Source: Ligilactobacillus salivarius DSM 20555 = ATCC 11741 (lineage in GTDB: Bacteria > Bacillota > Bacilli > Lactobacillales > Lactobacillaceae). From it: 64,000 nt of DNA. The stretch's first letter is position 1; each line of letters opens with the position of its first letter. The translations under genes were made by a program, and so were the position numbers. This document shows, piece by piece, positions 7,752-20,396 of the stretch. The notes under the pieces are model-generated. The model had not been told where the DNA came from and did not search any database. It saw only the letters and a list, made by a program, of their open reading frames with translations. The stretch covers positions 107,832 to 171,831 of the forward strand of contig NZ_AYYT01000003.1 in the NCBI RefSeq assembly GCF_001435955.1. The letters run 5' to 3'.

Positions 7752-9029
7752 ATGATTATCACAATAATTGCATTTATTATTGTTTTTGGAGTCCTCGTTT
7801 TTGTACATGAATTTGGACATTACTTTTTTGCAAAAAAGGCAGGAATTTTAGTAAGAGAATTTTCCATTGGTATGGGGCCTAAACTATGGTTTTATCGAAA
7901 GAATAGTACTACATATACAATCAGATTATTACCTATAGGTGGATATGTGCGTATGGCAGGCGCCGAGGAAGATGATGTTCCTCTGAAAAAAGGAATGACA
8001 GTTAGCCTGTTAATAAATGATGAAAATAAAGTAGTAAAAATTAATACAAGTAACAAAAAAACTTTAATTTCAGGTGTTCCTGTTCAAATTTCTGATTGGG
8101 ATTTAGAAGATAAGTTGTGGATCGAAGGATACGAGAATGGTAATGATTCAGAACTAAAAGTATATGAAGTAGATCATGATGCATGCATAATTGAAAATGA
8201 TGGAACAGAAGTGCAAATTGCACCTAAAGATGTCCAATTTCAGTCAGCTAAAATTATTCAAAGAATGCTTACAAACTTTGCAGGCCCTATGAATAATTTT
8301 ATTTTAGCAATTGTAGCTTTTCTAGTGATCGCACTTGTGCAAGGTGGAGTAGCTTCTACAGATAATCAAATAGGAAAGGTCCAAGAAAATTCGGTTGCAC
8401 AGAAAGCAGGAATAAAGCCTAATGACCGAATAATAGCTGTTGATAATATAAAAACTACTACTTGGCAAGAAGCTTCCGCCCAAATCCAAAAAAATGGGAA
8501 TAAAAAAATTATTTTAAAAATTGATAGAAAAAATAAAATTATTAAAATAAAGATAACACCTAAAGTTCAAATTGAGAATGGTAAAAAAGTTGGAATGATA
8601 GGAGTTATGGCAAAAGTCCATTATGATAAATCAATTGTTGCAATTTTGTCATATGGATTTACTCAAACTTGGTATATAATAACAAGTATCATAGGAGTTT
8701 TAGGTAAAATGTTTACACAGGGATTCAGTTTGAATGATTTGGGTGGACCTGTAGCAATGTACTCTTATACGAGTGAAGCTGCTCATTATGGTATCTTGAG
8801 TATTATGAATTTAATGGCAGTTTTGTCTATAAATTTAGGTATTGTAAATTTATTGCCAATACCTGCGTTAGATGGTGGGAAATTGCTATTAAATGTAGTA
8901 GAAGCAATCAGAAGAAAGCCTTTGGATCCAGAAAAAGAGGGTATAATTACTTTGGTAGGATTTGGTTTTTTAATGATTTTAATGATTTTAGTAACCTGGA
9001 ATGATATTCAAAGATATTTTTTACATTAG
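7752..9029 (+). CDS. rseP: Site-2-type intramembrane zinc metalloprotease RseP
   Basis: Cleaves transmembrane substrates inside the membrane during regulated proteolysis and signal-peptide clearance. 425 residues. The zinc motif HEFGH occupies residues 19-23 in the first membrane helix. A PDZ domain follows the second helix (about residues 205-275, including ENSVAQKAGIKPNDRIIAVD). The third zinc ligand lies in NLLPIPALDGGKLL, and the C-terminal helix follows. Its place between cdsA and proS is conserved in Bacilli. Natural substrates cannot be told from the sequence. Confidence 0.95.
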   Translation: MIITIIAFIIVFGVLVFVHEFGHYFFAKKAGILVREFSIGMGPKLWFYRKNSTTYTIRLLPIGGYVRMAGAEEDDVPLKKGMTVSLLINDENKVVKINTSNKKTLISGVPVQISDWDLEDKLWIEGYENGNDSELKVYEVDHDACIIENDGTEVQIAPKDVQFQSAKIIQRMLTNFAGPMNNFILAIVAFLVIALVQGGVASTDNQIGKVQENSVAQKAGIKPNDRIIAVDNIKTTTWQEASAQIQKNGNKKIILKIDRKNKIIKIKITPKVQIENGKKVGMIGVMAKVHYDKSIVAILSYGFTQTWYIITSIIGVLGKMFTQGFSLNDLGGPVAMYSYTSEAAHYGILSIMNLMAVLSINLGIVNLLPIPALDGGKLLLNVVEAIRRKPLDPEKEGIITLVGFGFLMILMILVTWNDIQRYFLH

Positions 9030-9046
9030 TATAATTAATGATTTAA

Positions 9047-10795
<1,749 letters not shown>

Positions 10796-10812
10796 TTAAT
10801 ATTTTTATTTGA

Positions 10813-10859
10813 AGTGACTGAGATTAAGTGTTAAATTTTTCTCAGTTACTATTTTTTTT
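10813..10859 (+). terminator. Terminator between proS and polC
   Basis: Stem AGTGACTGAGA / TCTCAGTTACT (one G-U) followed by eight Ts. Only 18 nt separate the T tract from the polC ribosome site, so polC has no obvious promoter of its own and may depend on read-through. Confidence 0.88.
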
Positions 10860-10892
10860 GAAATTAAGAATTTGGGGAAAGGAGCTACTTCT

Positions 10893-13800
10893 TTGGAAAC
10901 CAATAAACAAGATCTATTTAAGAAATTATTAAGACAGATTAATTGGGAAAATAAACGTGGGTTTGAAGAGGTATTTACGAATGCAGAAATTCAAAAAGTT
11001 GAAGTTCATGTAGAGAGTAAAGTTTGGAATTTTCATTTACAGATAGAAGATATACTGCCATATGAAGTATTTTACCAATTTTATCAGCAACTACAGTTAG
11101 CGTTTAAAGATATTGCCAAAGTTGACATCACTTTGCATACAAAAAATCCCATTATAACGAATCAAAAGTTAGGAGATTATTGGAAATGGGTTGTATTTAA
11201 TAGTGGTATTCAATCATCATTTATACAAGAACTTTCCAGAAGTAAAGTACCATATTTAGATAATAATAGAGTAATTTTACTGGCAGAAAATGAAATTGTA
11301 AAACGTTTTTTAGTAGATCAAGCTTTAGGTCCATTAGAATCAACATATCACAAGATAGGGTTTCCTAAATTTTCAGTTAATACTCTAGTTGATGAAACTA
11401 AGTCTCAGGAGATAATTGAGAATATTAAAGAACAGAAAGCTAAGAGCGATGCCGAATTGGCTCAAAAAGCTGTAGAAGCCATAAAGAAACAAAGTGAACA
11501 AAGAGAAAAATCTAAAGCAGAAGTTCCTAGTATAGAAGGGCCGGTCCAACTAGGAAAGAAAATTTCACCTGATCAAGAAATTACGCAAATGATTAATATA
11601 ACTGAAGAAGAACGTTCAGTTACAGTTCAAGGCTACGTGTTCGACAAAGAAGTTAGAGAGTTACGTTCAGGAAGAAAATTATTAATCCTGGAAGTTACAG
11701 ATTACACTTCATCATTTGTCGTTAAGAAGTTTTCACGAACTGAAGAAGATGAAGCAATGTTCGATGCTATAAATTCTGGTGTCTGGATTAAGGTGCGTGG
11801 AAGTGTTCAAGAAGATAACTATATGAGAGACCTAGTTATTAATGCATATGATTTGAATGAAATAAAACATGAGAGTAGAAAAGATACGGCCCCTGAAAAT
11901 GAAAAGCGAGTTGAATTACACCTTCACTCTAATATGAGTATGATGGATGCTACTAATAGCATTACAGAATACGTATCTAAAGCTGCGGAGTGGGGACATA
12001 AAGCTATTGCAATTACAGACCATGGGACGTTACAGGCATTTCCTGAAGCACATGCTGCTGGGCAAAAAAATAATGTCAAGATTCTCTATGGTGTTGAGGC
12101 AAATATTGTAGATGATGGAGTTCCTATTGCGTATAATGAGCAACACAAAAACTTGAGAGATGCAACATATGTTATTTTTGATACTGAAACAACAGGTTTG
12201 TCAGCACAATATGATAAAGTAATAGAACTTGCTGCTGTAAAAATGGAAAAAGGAAATGTTATTGATACGTTTGAAGAATTTATTGATCCCGGTCATCCTC
12301 TTTCACAGACTACAATTAATTTAACAAGTATTACTGATGACATGGTAAGAGGTTCTAAAAGTGAGGAAGAAGTTTTTAGGTTATTCAAAGAATTTTGTAA
12401 AGATTGCATTATTGTAGGACACAATGCTACTTTTGACGTAGATTTCATGAATACAGGATACGAACGTCATAATATGGAAATGATACAGGAACCTTGGATT
12501 GATACATTACCGTTAGCAAGATATTTATATCCTGAAATGAAGGGATTTAGGCTTAATACATTAGCTAAAAAATTGAATATAAAATTAGAACATCATCATC
12601 GAGCTATATATGATGCTGAAGCTACTGGTTTTATATATTATGCTATGTTAAAAGATGCTGAAGAGAAACAAATATTATATCATGATGACTTTAATAAGCA
12701 TGTTGGAGAAAATGATGCGTATAAACACGAGCATCCATCGCATGCAATAATTTTAGCAAAAACACAAGAAGGGCTAAAAAATCTCTTTAAATTAACTTCA
12801 GAATCTATGGTTAAGTATTTCTATAGAGTTCCAAGAGTACCACGTTCAATTTTAGAAAAATATCGTGAAGGACTTATAGTAGGGTCTGCTTGTGCTGATG
12901 GAGAAGTATTTACAGCAATGATGCAGAAGGGATATACAATTGCTAAGCAAAAAGCAGAATTTTATGATTATTTAGAAGTTCAACCAAAGCCGTTGTATGA
13001 ACCATTATTAGAACAAGAATTAGTTAAAGATAATGATAATCTTGAAGAAATTATTACAAATATGGTCAAATTAGCCCACGAACTAGATAAACCAATAGTT
13101 GCTACTGGAGATGTTCATTTTATGAATAAAGAGGATGCAATTTATCGAAAGATATTAATCCATTCTCAAGCAGGAGCTAACCCATTAAATAGATTAAAAA
13201 AATTACCAGATGCACATTTTAGAACTACAGATGAAATGTTAGAAGAATTCAGCTTTTTAGGAGAAGATATAGCAAAAGAAATTGTGGTAACCAATCCTAA
13301 TAAGTTAGTAGATGAAATTTCAGAAATTACTCCTGTTAAAGATAAACTTTATACACCTAAAATGGAAGGTGCAGAGCAAGACATACATGATCTTACTATG
13401 AATAGAGCACATGCCTGGTATGGTGATACTTTACCAGAAATAGTTCAAAAGAGATTGGATAAGGAATTAAAATCTGTTATTGGTAATGGATTTTCGGTAA
13501 TTTATCTAATTTCACAAAAATTAGTGTATAAATCTAACAAAGATGGATATTTAGTAGGTTCTCGAGGATCTGTTGGGTCAAGTTTAGTTGCAACAATGAC
13601 AGGTATTACAGAAGTTAATCCATTGCCACCACATTATCGATGCCCAAAATGCAAGTGGACGCATTTTTATGAAAAAGGTGAGTATGGTTCTGGTTACGAC
13701 TTACCGGATAAAGACTGTCCTAATTGTGGTACAGAATTAATAAAAGATGGACAAGATATACCTTTTGAAACTTTCTTAGGTTTTAAGGGAAATAAAGTTC

Positions 13801-15227
13801 CAGATATAGATTTAAATTTCTCTGGTGACTATCAACCTATTGCACATAATTATACGAAAGTCTTATTTGGTGAGAATAATGTTTATCGTGCTGGAACAAT
13901 TGGTACGGTAGCTGATAAAACGGCTTATGGCTATGTTAAAGCTTATGAGAGAGATACTGAACAAAATTTCAGAGGTGCTGAAATAGATAGACTAGCTAAG
14001 GGAGCTACTGGAGTAAAGCGAACTACAGGGCAACATCCTGCAGGAATTCTTGTTGTTCCTGATTATATGGATATTTATGACTTTACTCCAATACAATATC
14101 CAGCAGATGACCTAACAGCTGCTTGGCGTACAACTCACTTTGATTTTCATTCGATTCATGATAACATCTTGAAATTAGATATTTTAGGTCATGATGATCC
14201 TACGATGATAAGGATGTTACAAGATTTATCTGGAATAGATCCTAAAACTATCCCTACAGATGACCCTGGAGTTATGGCTTTGTTCTCAGGAACAGATATT
14301 TTGGGTGTAACTCCTGAAGAGATTCAATCTTCGACAGGGACATTGGGTGTTCCGGAATTTGGTACTCGATTTGTTAGAGGAATGTTAGAAGAGACCCATC
14401 CAAAAACATTTGCAGAGTTATTAAAAATTTCAGGATTATCACATGGTACAGATGTTTGGTTGGGAAATGCAGAAGAATTAATAAAAAATGGGACTGTAAC
14501 AATGCCAGACGTTATAGGATGTCGTGATGATATTATGATGGATCTAATTCATATGGGTGTTGAGTCTGATAAAGCGTTCAAGATTATGGAACATGTACGA
14601 AAAGGTAGAGGAATACCAGATGAGTGGCAAGCTGATATGAGAGCAGCAGATGTTCCTGAGTGGTATATCGGAGCATGCTTAAAAATTAAGTATATGTTTC
14701 CTAAAGCACATGCTGCTGCGTATGTCTTGATGGCACTAAGAATTGCATATTTTAAAGTTTATTATCCCCTTGTTTACTATGCAGCATATTTCTCAGTACG
14801 TGCGGATGATTTTGATTTGGTTTCAATGTCTAGAGGAAAAGAAGCTGTAAAAAATGCGATGGAACTCATAAATTCAAAAGGAAATGAAGCAACAACTAAA
14901 GAGAAAAATCTTTTAACAGTATTAGAAATTGCTAACGAAATGTTAGAAAGAGGTTTCGATTTTAGTATGGTAGATATTAATAAGTCTGATGCTCAGAACT
15001 GGACTATTCAAGAAGACGGAAGAACATTATTGGCACCTTTCACAGCAATCCCTGGTTTAGGACTAAACGTAGCTAAGCAAATTGTTGCTGCAAGAGAGGA
15101 ACAAGAATTTATTTCAAAAGAAGATCTAAGTAAGAGGGGAAAAGTATCTCAATCATTGATTGATTTTATGACAGAAAATCATGTATTGGATGATTTACCA
15201 GATGAAAATCAATTAAGCTTATTTTAA
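10893..15227 (+). CDS. polC: DNA polymerase III alpha subunit, Gram-positive PolC type
   Basis: Main replicative polymerase of low-GC Gram-positives, with built-in 3'-5' exonuclease. 1444 residues. Order: N-terminal tau-binding region; OB domain (about 230-325); PHP domain starting [14 protein letters not shown]; DnaQ-type exonuclease inserted in PHP ([27 protein letters not shown]); zinc finger CPKC-CPNC; polymerase core with [16 protein letters not shown] and [12 protein letters not shown]; (HhH)2 and C-terminal OB regions. The TTG at 10893, 8 nt after AAAGGAG, is chosen because upstream in-frame codons lie inside the ribosome site. Confidence 0.97.
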   Translation: METNKQDLFKKLLRQINWENKRGFEEVFTNAEIQKVEVHVESKVWNFHLQIEDILPYEVFYQFYQQLQLAFKDIAKVDITLHTKNPIITNQKLGDYWKWVVFNSGIQSSFIQELSRSKVPYLDNNRVILLAENEIVKRFLVDQALGPLESTYHKIGFPKFSVNTLVDETKSQEIIENIKEQKAKSDAELAQKAVEAIKKQSEQREKSKAEVPSIEGPVQLGKKISPDQEITQMINITEEERSVTVQGYVFDKEVRELRSGRKLLILEVTDYTSSFVVKKFSRTEEDEAMFDAINSGVWIKVRGSVQEDNYMRDLVINAYDLNEIKHESRKDTAPENEKRVELHLHSNMSMMDATNSITEYVSKAAEWGHKAIAITDHGTLQAFPEAHAAGQKNNVKILYGVEANIVDDGVPIAYNEQHKNLRDATYVIFDTETTGLSAQYDKVIELAAVKMEKGNVIDTFEEFIDPGHPLSQTTINLTSITDDMVRGSKSEEEVFRLFKEFCKDCIIVGHNATFDVDFMNTGYERHNMEMIQEPWIDTLPLARYLYPEMKGFRLNTLAKKLNIKLEHHHRAIYDAEATGFIYYAMLKDAEEKQILYHDDFNKHVGENDAYKHEHPSHAIILAKTQEGLKNLFKLTSESMVKYFYRVPRVPRSILEKYREGLIVGSACADGEVFTAMMQKGYTIAKQKAEFYDYLEVQPKPLYEPLLEQELVKDNDNLEEIITNMVKLAHELDKPIVATGDVHFMNKEDAIYRKILIHSQAGANPLNRLKKLPDAHFRTTDEMLEEFSFLGEDIAKEIVVTNPNKLVDEISEITPVKDKLYTPKMEGAEQDIHDLTMNRAHAWYGDTLPEIVQKRLDKELKSVIGNGFSVIYLISQKLVYKSNKDGYLVGSRGSVGSSLVATMTGITEVNPLPPHYRCPKCKWTHFYEKGEYGSGYDLPDKDCPNCGTELIKDGQDIPFETFLGFKGNKVPDIDLNFSGDYQPIAHNYTKVLFGENNVYRAGTIGTVADKTAYGYVKAYERDTEQNFRGAEIDRLAKGATGVKRTTGQHPAGILVVPDYMDIYDFTPIQYPADDLTAAWRTTHFDFHSIHDNILKLDILGHDDPTMIRMLQDLSGIDPKTIPTDDPGVMALFSGTDILGVTPEEIQSSTGTLGVPEFGTRFVRGMLEETHPKTFAELLKISGLSHGTDVWLGNAEELIKNGTVTMPDVIGCRDDIMMDLIHMGVESDKAFKIMEHVRKGRGIPDEWQADMRAADVPEWYIGACLKIKYMFPKAHAAAYVLMALRIAYFKVYYPLVYYAAYFSVRADDFDLVSMSRGKEAVKNAMELINSKGNEATTKEKNLLTVLEIANEMLERGFDFSMVDINKSDAQNWTIQEDGRTLLAPFTAIPGLGLNVAKQIVAAREEQEFISKEDLSKRGKVSQSLIDFMTENHVLDDLPDENQLSLF

Positions 15228-15254
15228 CTACTAAATAAACTTAGAAATTCTCAG

Positions 15255-15260
15255 TATAAT
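15255..15260 (+). promoter_or_regulatory. Possible -10 element for the rimP operon
   Basis: A consensus TATAAT lies 180 bp before rimP, but I see no matching -35. A second candidate is TTGTAT (15286) with TAAACT (15309) at 17 bp. Either would transcribe through the hairpin at 15336. Confidence 0.3.
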
Positions 15261-15335
15261 AAGAAAAACAGAGCAATGTTAATTCTTGTATTCTAATTTT
15301 AGCTATGTTAAACTAAGTTATATTAGATAACTCGT

Positions 15336-15365
15336 AAAGAGTGAGCAGAAATGCTCACTCTTTTT
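15336..15365 (+). terminator. Terminator or leader attenuator before rimP-nusA
   Basis: A 12-bp stem AAAGAGTGAGCA / TGCTCACTCTTT with a tetraloop and a T run. It may end polC transcription, or be the attenuator in the rimP-nusA leader; in B. subtilis NusA autoregulates its operon through a leader terminator at this position. Confidence 0.85.
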
Positions 15366-15435
15366 GTTGGAATAGTTTACTTTGGTTCTATTTCTGCTGA
15401 AGTATTGCTTTAATTTAGTTGAAGGAGGCTCATAA

Positions 15436-15909
15436 GTGAGTAGTGTTGTTGAAACAGTAACTAATCTGGTAACCCCTATTCTAGATGAAAATCATTTTGA
15501 ATTAGTTGATGTAGAATTTGTAAAAGAAGGAAAAAGTTGGTATTTAAGAGTTTATATTGATAAACCTAATGGAATTAACATTGAAGAATGTGCCTTGGTG
15601 AGTGATAAACTCAGTGAAAAATTAGATAGTTGTGACCCAGATCCAATACCACAAGCTTATTATCTAGAAGTTTCATCACCAGGTGCTGAAAGGCCTTTAA
15701 AGAAAGAGAAAGACTATGAACGTGCATTAAATAAGTATATTCATATTTCTCTTTATCAAGCTATTGATGGACAAAAAGTTTATGAAGGTACTATGGTTGA
15801 TTTAAACAAAGAAACTTTGACATTGGAATATAGAGTAAAAACAAGGACAGTAACTAAGACTTTTGATCGAAATAAAATCGCAAAAGCTCGTTTGGCAATT
15901 AAATTTTAA
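15436..15909 (+). CDS. rimP: Ribosome maturation factor RimP
   Basis: Assists late assembly of the 30S subunit. 157 residues. The N-terminal domain shows [32 protein letters not shown], followed by [13 protein letters not shown], and the C-terminal half is an SH3-like barrel. The start is GTG 15436, 7 nt after AAGGAGG. It heads the rimP-nusA-rnpM-ylxQ-infB-rbfA cluster. Confidence 0.95.
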   Translation: MSSVVETVTNLVTPILDENHFELVDVEFVKEGKSWYLRVYIDKPNGINIEECALVSDKLSEKLDSCDPDPIPQAYYLEVSSPGAERPLKKEKDYERALNKYIHISLYQAIDGQKVYEGTMVDLNKETLTLEYRVKTRTVTKTFDRNKIAKARLAIKF

Positions 15910-15934
15910 TAATTATTAAGGAGATAATAGAACA

Positions 15935-17062
15935 ATGAGTAAGGAATTACTAAACGCATTAAATGCCTTAGAAGTTGAAAAAGGTGTAAAGAAAGAAATT
16001 GTGATTGAAGCATTAGAAGCAGCTTTAGTTTCAGCTTATAAGCGTAATTATGGTCAAGCTCAAAATGTGGAAGTTGAATTTGATAAGATTGCAGGTAATA
16101 TCCATGTTTATGCTGTTAAAGAAGTAGTAAATGAAGTGTATGATTCTCAGTTAGAAATTAGTTTGAAATCTGCTCTTGAAATTAATAGAGCTTATGAAAT
16201 TGGTGATACTATCCGTGAAGAAGTTACACCAAAAGATTTTGGGCGTATAGCAGCACAAACTGCTAAACAAGTAATCATGCAACGTGTTCGTAAAGAAGAA
16301 AGAGAAGTTATTTATAATGAATATGTTCAATATGAACAAGAAATTGTTACAGGTGAAGTAGAACGTAGAGATAATAAATTTGTTTACGTTAATTTAGGTA
16401 GAATTGAAGCTGTTTTGTCACGTCAAGATCAAATTCCAGGTGAAGAATACAAGTCACATGATAAAATTAAGGTATACATTTATAAAGTTGAAAACACATC
16501 AAAAGGACCTCAAGTATTTGTAAGCCGTTCTCATCCAGATTTGTTAAGACGTTTATTTGAACAAGAAATTCCAGAAATTTTTGATGGTACTGTAGAAATA
16601 GTTTCAATTTCTAGAGAAGCCGGTGATCGTGCTAAAGTAGCTGTTCGTTCTAATGAAGATGGTGTAGATCCTGTTGGAACATGTGTAGGACCAAGAGGTG
16701 AACGTGTACAAGCTATCGTAAATGAACTAAAAGGTGAAAACATGGATATTGTTGAATGGCGTGAAGATCCAGCAGAATACATTGCTAATGCTTTGAATCC
16801 TGCTAAAGTATTAGACGTTCGTTTTGATGATGAAAATGAGCATGCTTGTACAGTTGTTGTACCAGATGATCAATTGTCTTTAGCAATTGGTAAACGTGGA
16901 CAAAATGCAAGATTAGCTGCAAGATTGACAGGTTATAAAATTGATATTAAATCAGAAAGCGATGCTGCTGATTTAAATAACGTGGAAGCTGATAATAATG
17001 ATATTGATGATGAAGATCAATTGATGTCAGACTCTTCTTCCAATATAATTGAGGAGGAATAA
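15935..17062 (+). CDS. nusA: Transcription termination/antitermination factor NusA
   Basis: RNA polymerase-associated factor controlling pausing, intrinsic termination and antitermination. 375 residues: N-terminal polymerase-binding domain beginning MSKELLNALNALEVEKGV, an S1 domain around residues 135-200 (EIVTGEVERRDNKFVYVNLG), and two KH domains with VGTCVGPRGERVQAI and LAIGKRGQNARLAARL. The tail after about residue 345 is short and very acidic; the C-terminal repeats of E. coli NusA are absent, as usual in Firmicutes. Next gene begins 2 nt after the stop. Confidence 0.96.
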   Translation: MSKELLNALNALEVEKGVKKEIVIEALEAALVSAYKRNYGQAQNVEVEFDKIAGNIHVYAVKEVVNEVYDSQLEISLKSALEINRAYEIGDTIREEVTPKDFGRIAAQTAKQVIMQRVRKEEREVIYNEYVQYEQEIVTGEVERRDNKFVYVNLGRIEAVLSRQDQIPGEEYKSHDKIKVYIYKVENTSKGPQVFVSRSHPDLLRRLFEQEIPEIFDGTVEIVSISREAGDRAKVAVRSNEDGVDPVGTCVGPRGERVQAIVNELKGENMDIVEWREDPAEYIANALNPAKVLDVRFDDENEHACTVVVPDDQLSLAIGKRGQNARLAARLTGYKIDIKSESDAADLNNVEADNNDIDDEDQLMSDSSSNIIEEE

Positions 17063-17064
17063 TT

Positions 17065-17364
17065 ATGGCACAACGTAAAATTCCTATGAGAAAAGACATT
17101 GTTACAGGTGAGATGGTACCTAAAAAGGAATTAGTCCGTGTTGTTAAAAATAAGGAAGGCGAGGTAAGCATAGACCCTTCTGGGAAAAAATCTGGTAGAG
17201 GTGCATATATCCATCTAAATGTTGATGTAGCAAAAAAAGCAAAAGTTGATAAGACTTTTGATAAAACTTTTGGTATTAGTATTTCTGATGATTTTTATGA
17301 TGAATTGATTGCATATGTTGATCATCAAGTAGAAAGAGCAAAATTATTTGGTAATGGAAAATAG
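17065..17364 (+). CDS. rnpM: YlxR family RNA-binding protein (RnpM)
   Basis: 99-residue basic protein of the YlxR/DUF448 family, recently linked to RNase P modulation in B. subtilis (RnpM). The signature MRKDIVTGEMVPKKELVRVV and GRGAYIHLNVD are clear. It lies 2 nt after nusA and its 3' end overlaps ylxQ by 11 nt, so the three are translated from one message. Confidence 0.92.
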   Translation: MAQRKIPMRKDIVTGEMVPKKELVRVVKNKEGEVSIDPSGKKSGRGAYIHLNVDVAKKAKVDKTFDKTFGISISDDFYDELIAYVDHQVERAKLFGNGK

Positions 17365-17659
17365 GATAAAGGTATTAAATTTATTAGGTTTAGCTAGAAG
17401 AGCTAGTAAATTAGTAACAGGGCAAGAATTAGTCTTATCGCGAATTAGAAGCAACAAAGTTAATATTGTTTTTGTTGCTAGTGATAGCGGAAAAAATTCA
17501 TTGAAACAATTTACTGATAAGTGTAAGAGTTACAATGTATTTTTATGTAAGTCTTTCACAAAAGAAGAGTTAAGTTCAGCTATTGGACAAAAACGTTCCG
17601 TTATTGCTGTAAATGACATTGGATTTGCAAATAGAATGAAAGAACTATTATCTGATTAA
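17354..17659 (+). CDS. ylxQ: L7Ae-family RNA-binding protein YlxQ
   Basis: 101-residue protein of the ribosomal L7Ae/L30e fold that binds kink-turn RNA. LLGLARRASKLVTGQELVLSRIR at the N-terminus and VIAVNDIGFANRM at the end match YlxQ. The ATG at 17354 lies inside the last codons of rnpM; no strong Shine-Dalgarno is present, so translational coupling is likely. Its function is not established. Found between rnpM and infB as in other Bacilli. Confidence 0.9.
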   Translation: MENRIKVLNLLGLARRASKLVTGQELVLSRIRSNKVNIVFVASDSGKNSLKQFTDKCKSYNVFLCKSFTKEELSSAIGQKRSVIAVNDIGFANRMKELLSD

Positions 17660-17730
17660 TTTATTGTTCATTCTTATTTTAATGCGATAGGGCTTCTGAA
17701 GTTAGGGTACTAAATTAGGAGCGTGATAAT

Positions 17731-19944
17731 ATGGTAAAAAAACGTATTTATGAATTGGCTAAAGAGTTAGGTATAAGTAGTGAGAGAGTAATAGAAATTG
17801 CTAAAAAATATGATTTTAAAGTTACAAACCATATGTCAGCATTAGATGAAAATGAACAGAATAAAATTCGTGGAAGTATAAGTCTAAAAGCAAAGAAAAA
17901 AGAGCACATACAACATAATAAAAATAAAGATAATTTTCATTCCAAAAAGGTACAAAAAAGTAATACAGGGAGTAAAGACGAAAATAATCATAAGAATGTG
18001 CATAAAAATAATAGAAAGCGATCTGGTAGTAGTATGAAAGAAAATAATAATGCAAAGAACGGACAACGTAATAATAGAAATAATCGTTCTAATAATAAAT
18101 TTAAAAATAAACGTAATAACAATAATAAACGTAATAATAATTTTAAGAAGGGAAATCCTGTTCCACCAAGAAAAAATAAGCCATTGCCAGAAACATTGGT
18201 TTATACTGTAGGGATGAATGTAGCTGATATTGCTAAAAAAATTCATAGAGAACCTGCAGAAATTATTAAGAAGTTATTTATGATGGGGGTAATGGTAAAC
18301 CAGAACCAATCCCTAGATAAAGATACAATTGAACTTTTAGCTGCTGATTATGGTATTAATGCAGAAGAAAAAGTTGAAGTGGATGTGTCTGATATTGATA
18401 AGTTCTTTGAAGAAGAACAAAACAACACTGAGCATTTAGAAAAACGTCCTCCAGTAGTTACTATTATGGGACATGTTGACCATGGTAAGACAACTTTACT
18501 TGATAAATTACGTCATACGCATGTTACTGAAGGCGAAGCTGGTGGTATTACACAACATATTGGTGCTTATCAAGTAAGACATGATGATAAGATTATAACT
18601 TTCTTAGATACACCAGGACATGCTGCATTTACTAACATGCGTGCTAGAGGTGCTGATATTACAGATATTACTGTTTTAGTTGTAGCTGCTGATGATGGTG
18701 TTATGCCTCAAACTATTGAAGCTATTAATCATGCTAAAGCTGCAGGTGTACCTATAATTGTAGCTGTTAACAAGATTGATAAACCAGGTGCAAATCCTAA
18801 CCATGTAATGGAACAACTGACGGAATATGAATTAATTCCTGAAAGCTGGGGTGGAGACACAATTTTTGTAGAGATATCTGCAAAATTTGGTAAGAACTTA
18901 GATGAATTATTAGATATGATTCTTTTAGAAGCAGAAATGTTAGAATTACATGCTAATCCAAACCAAAGAGGGGCAGGTTCTGTTATTGAAGCCCGTTTGG
19001 ATAAAGGAAAAGGTTCAGTAGCTTCATTGTTAGTTCAACAAGGTACGTTACATGTTGGTGATCCAATTGTTGTGGGTAATACATTTGGACGTGTACGTAC
19101 AATGGTGGATGCTCGTGGACATGATATTAAAAAAGCTACACCAGCGACACCTGTAGAAATTACAGGGTTGAATGAAGTACCGGATTCTGGTGATAGATTT
19201 ATTACATTTGAGGATGAAAAGACCGCTAGAGCTGCAGGTGAAAAACGTGCCGAAAGAGCTTTATTGAAAGAACGTAGTCAAACAAATCATGTTACTCTAG
19301 ATAACTTATTTGATACTCTTAAAGAAGGAGAATTAAAAGAAGTTGGAGTTATTATAAAAGCTGATGTTCAAGGATCTGTTGAAGCTTTAGCACAAAGTTT
19401 TAAGAAGATTGATGTTGAAGGTGTACGTGTAAATATTATTCACCAAGCAGTAGGTGCCATAAATGAAAGTGATGTTACATTAGCAGAAGCATCTAACGCT
19501 ATCATTGTTGGTTTTAATGTACGTCCTACACCATTAGCTAAACAACAAGCAGAATCAGATAATGTTGATATACGTTTACACCGAGTTATTTATAAAGCTA
19601 TTGATGAAATTGAAACAGCTATGAAAGGTATGTTAGAACCTGAATATCAAGAAAAGATTACAGGACAAGTAGAGATACGCCAAACATACAAAGTTTCAAA
19701 ATTAGGTACAATTGGTGGTGGATATGTTATTGATGGGTATATTCGCCGCGATAGTGGTGTACGTGTAATTCGTGATGGAATTGTTATTTATGAAGGTAAA
19801 TTAGCTTCTTTGAAACGCTTCAAGGATGACGTTAAAGAAGTTAAACAAGGATATGAATGTGGATTGATGATTGAAAAATATAATGACATAAAAGTTGGAG
19901 ATCAAATTGAAGCATACATTATGGAAGAAGTTCCAGTTGATTAA
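17731..19944 (+). CDS. infB: Translation initiation factor IF-2
   Basis: GTPase that brings fMet-tRNA to the 30S subunit. 737 residues. A small N-terminal IF2-N domain is followed by a low-complexity Lys/Asn/Arg-rich linker (about residues 55-145), a second IF2-N domain (about 155-205), the G domain with G1 motif GHVDHGKT at 247-254, DTPGH and NKID, and domains II-IV ([35 protein letters not shown]). The linker codons are strikingly AAT/AAA-rich. It sits between ylxQ and rbfA in the conserved nusA operon. Confidence 0.97.
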   Translation: MVKKRIYELAKELGISSERVIEIAKKYDFKVTNHMSALDENEQNKIRGSISLKAKKKEHIQHNKNKDNFHSKKVQKSNTGSKDENNHKNVHKNNRKRSGSSMKENNNAKNGQRNNRNNRSNNKFKNKRNNNNKRNNNFKKGNPVPPRKNKPLPETLVYTVGMNVADIAKKIHREPAEIIKKLFMMGVMVNQNQSLDKDTIELLAADYGINAEEKVEVDVSDIDKFFEEEQNNTEHLEKRPPVVTIMGHVDHGKTTLLDKLRHTHVTEGEAGGITQHIGAYQVRHDDKIITFLDTPGHAAFTNMRARGADITDITVLVVAADDGVMPQTIEAINHAKAAGVPIIVAVNKIDKPGANPNHVMEQLTEYELIPESWGGDTIFVEISAKFGKNLDELLDMILLEAEMLELHANPNQRGAGSVIEARLDKGKGSVASLLVQQGTLHVGDPIVVGNTFGRVRTMVDARGHDIKKATPATPVEITGLNEVPDSGDRFITFEDEKTARAAGEKRAERALLKERSQTNHVTLDNLFDTLKEGELKEVGVIIKADVQGSVEALAQSFKKIDVEGVRVNIIHQAVGAINESDVTLAEASNAIIVGFNVRPTPLAKQQAESDNVDIRLHRVIYKAIDEIETAMKGMLEPEYQEKITGQVEIRQTYKVSKLGTIGGGYVIDGYIRRDSGVRVIRDGIVIYEGKLASLKRFKDDVKEVKQGYECGLMIEKYNDIKVGDQIEAYIMEEVPVD

Positions 19945-19967
19945 TCTTTATTATACAGGAGGAAATT

Positions 19968-20327
19968 ATGGCACAACATTTTCGTGTAGGAAGATTATCT
20001 CAAGAAATTCAACGAGAAGTAAATGATATCTTACTTAAACGAGTGCGAGATCCAAGAGTTAAAGATGTAACTATTACAGGTGTAGAAGTTTCTGGTGATT
20101 TACAACATGCTACTATCTATTATAGTATTTTATCAGATAAGGCTTCTGATGAGAAAAAGGTGCAAACTGGTTTGGATAAAGCAACTAGTTTGATTAGAGG
20201 CGAACTTGGTCATCGTTTAAGTATTTATGTAACTCCTGAAATTAAATTTGAACGTGATAAGTCTGTTCAATATGGAGATCATATCGATGAGCTTCTTAGA
20301 AAACTTCACAGTACAGATAAATTTTAG
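19968..20327 (+). CDS. rbfA: Ribosome-binding factor A
   Basis: KH-like protein needed for 16S rRNA 5'-end processing and 30S maturation, notably in the cold. 119 residues: RVGRLSQEIQREVNDIL at the N-terminus, VTITGVEVSGDLQHATIYYSIL in the core, and RLSIYVTPEIKFERDKSVQYGDHIDELL at the end. Located 23 nt after infB with AGGAGG at its start; a hairpin at 20347 separates it from truB. Confidence 0.96.
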   Translation: MAQHFRVGRLSQEIQREVNDILLKRVRDPRVKDVTITGVEVSGDLQHATIYYSILSDKASDEKKVQTGLDKATSLIRGELGHRLSIYVTPEIKFERDKSVQYGDHIDELLRKLHSTDKF

Positions 20328-20346
20328 TATTTTTAAGAAAGTATTT

Positions 20347-20382
20347 AAGAGGGTATGGTTGTTAAATCGTACTCTCTTTTTT
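20347..20382 (+). terminator. Terminator-like hairpin between rbfA and truB
   Basis: A 10-bp stem AAGAGGGTAT / GTACTCTCTT with two wobble pairs and a 12-nt loop is followed by Ts that run directly into the GGAGGG ribosome site of truB at 20383. Likely a partial terminator inside the operon. Confidence 0.65.
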
Positions 20383-20396
20383 GGAGGGATTTTTTA

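Noticed and set aside
18010..18180. Lys/Asn repeats in infB as a possible DNA repeat or CRISPR-like array
   Set aside because: Low-complexity coding sequence of the IF-2 linker with no regular unit or spacer.
17884..18246. Minus-strand ORF opposite the IF-2 linker
   Set aside because: Hydrophobic, Phe/Ile-rich translation caused by the AAT/AAA repeats of infB on the other strand; no ribosome site.
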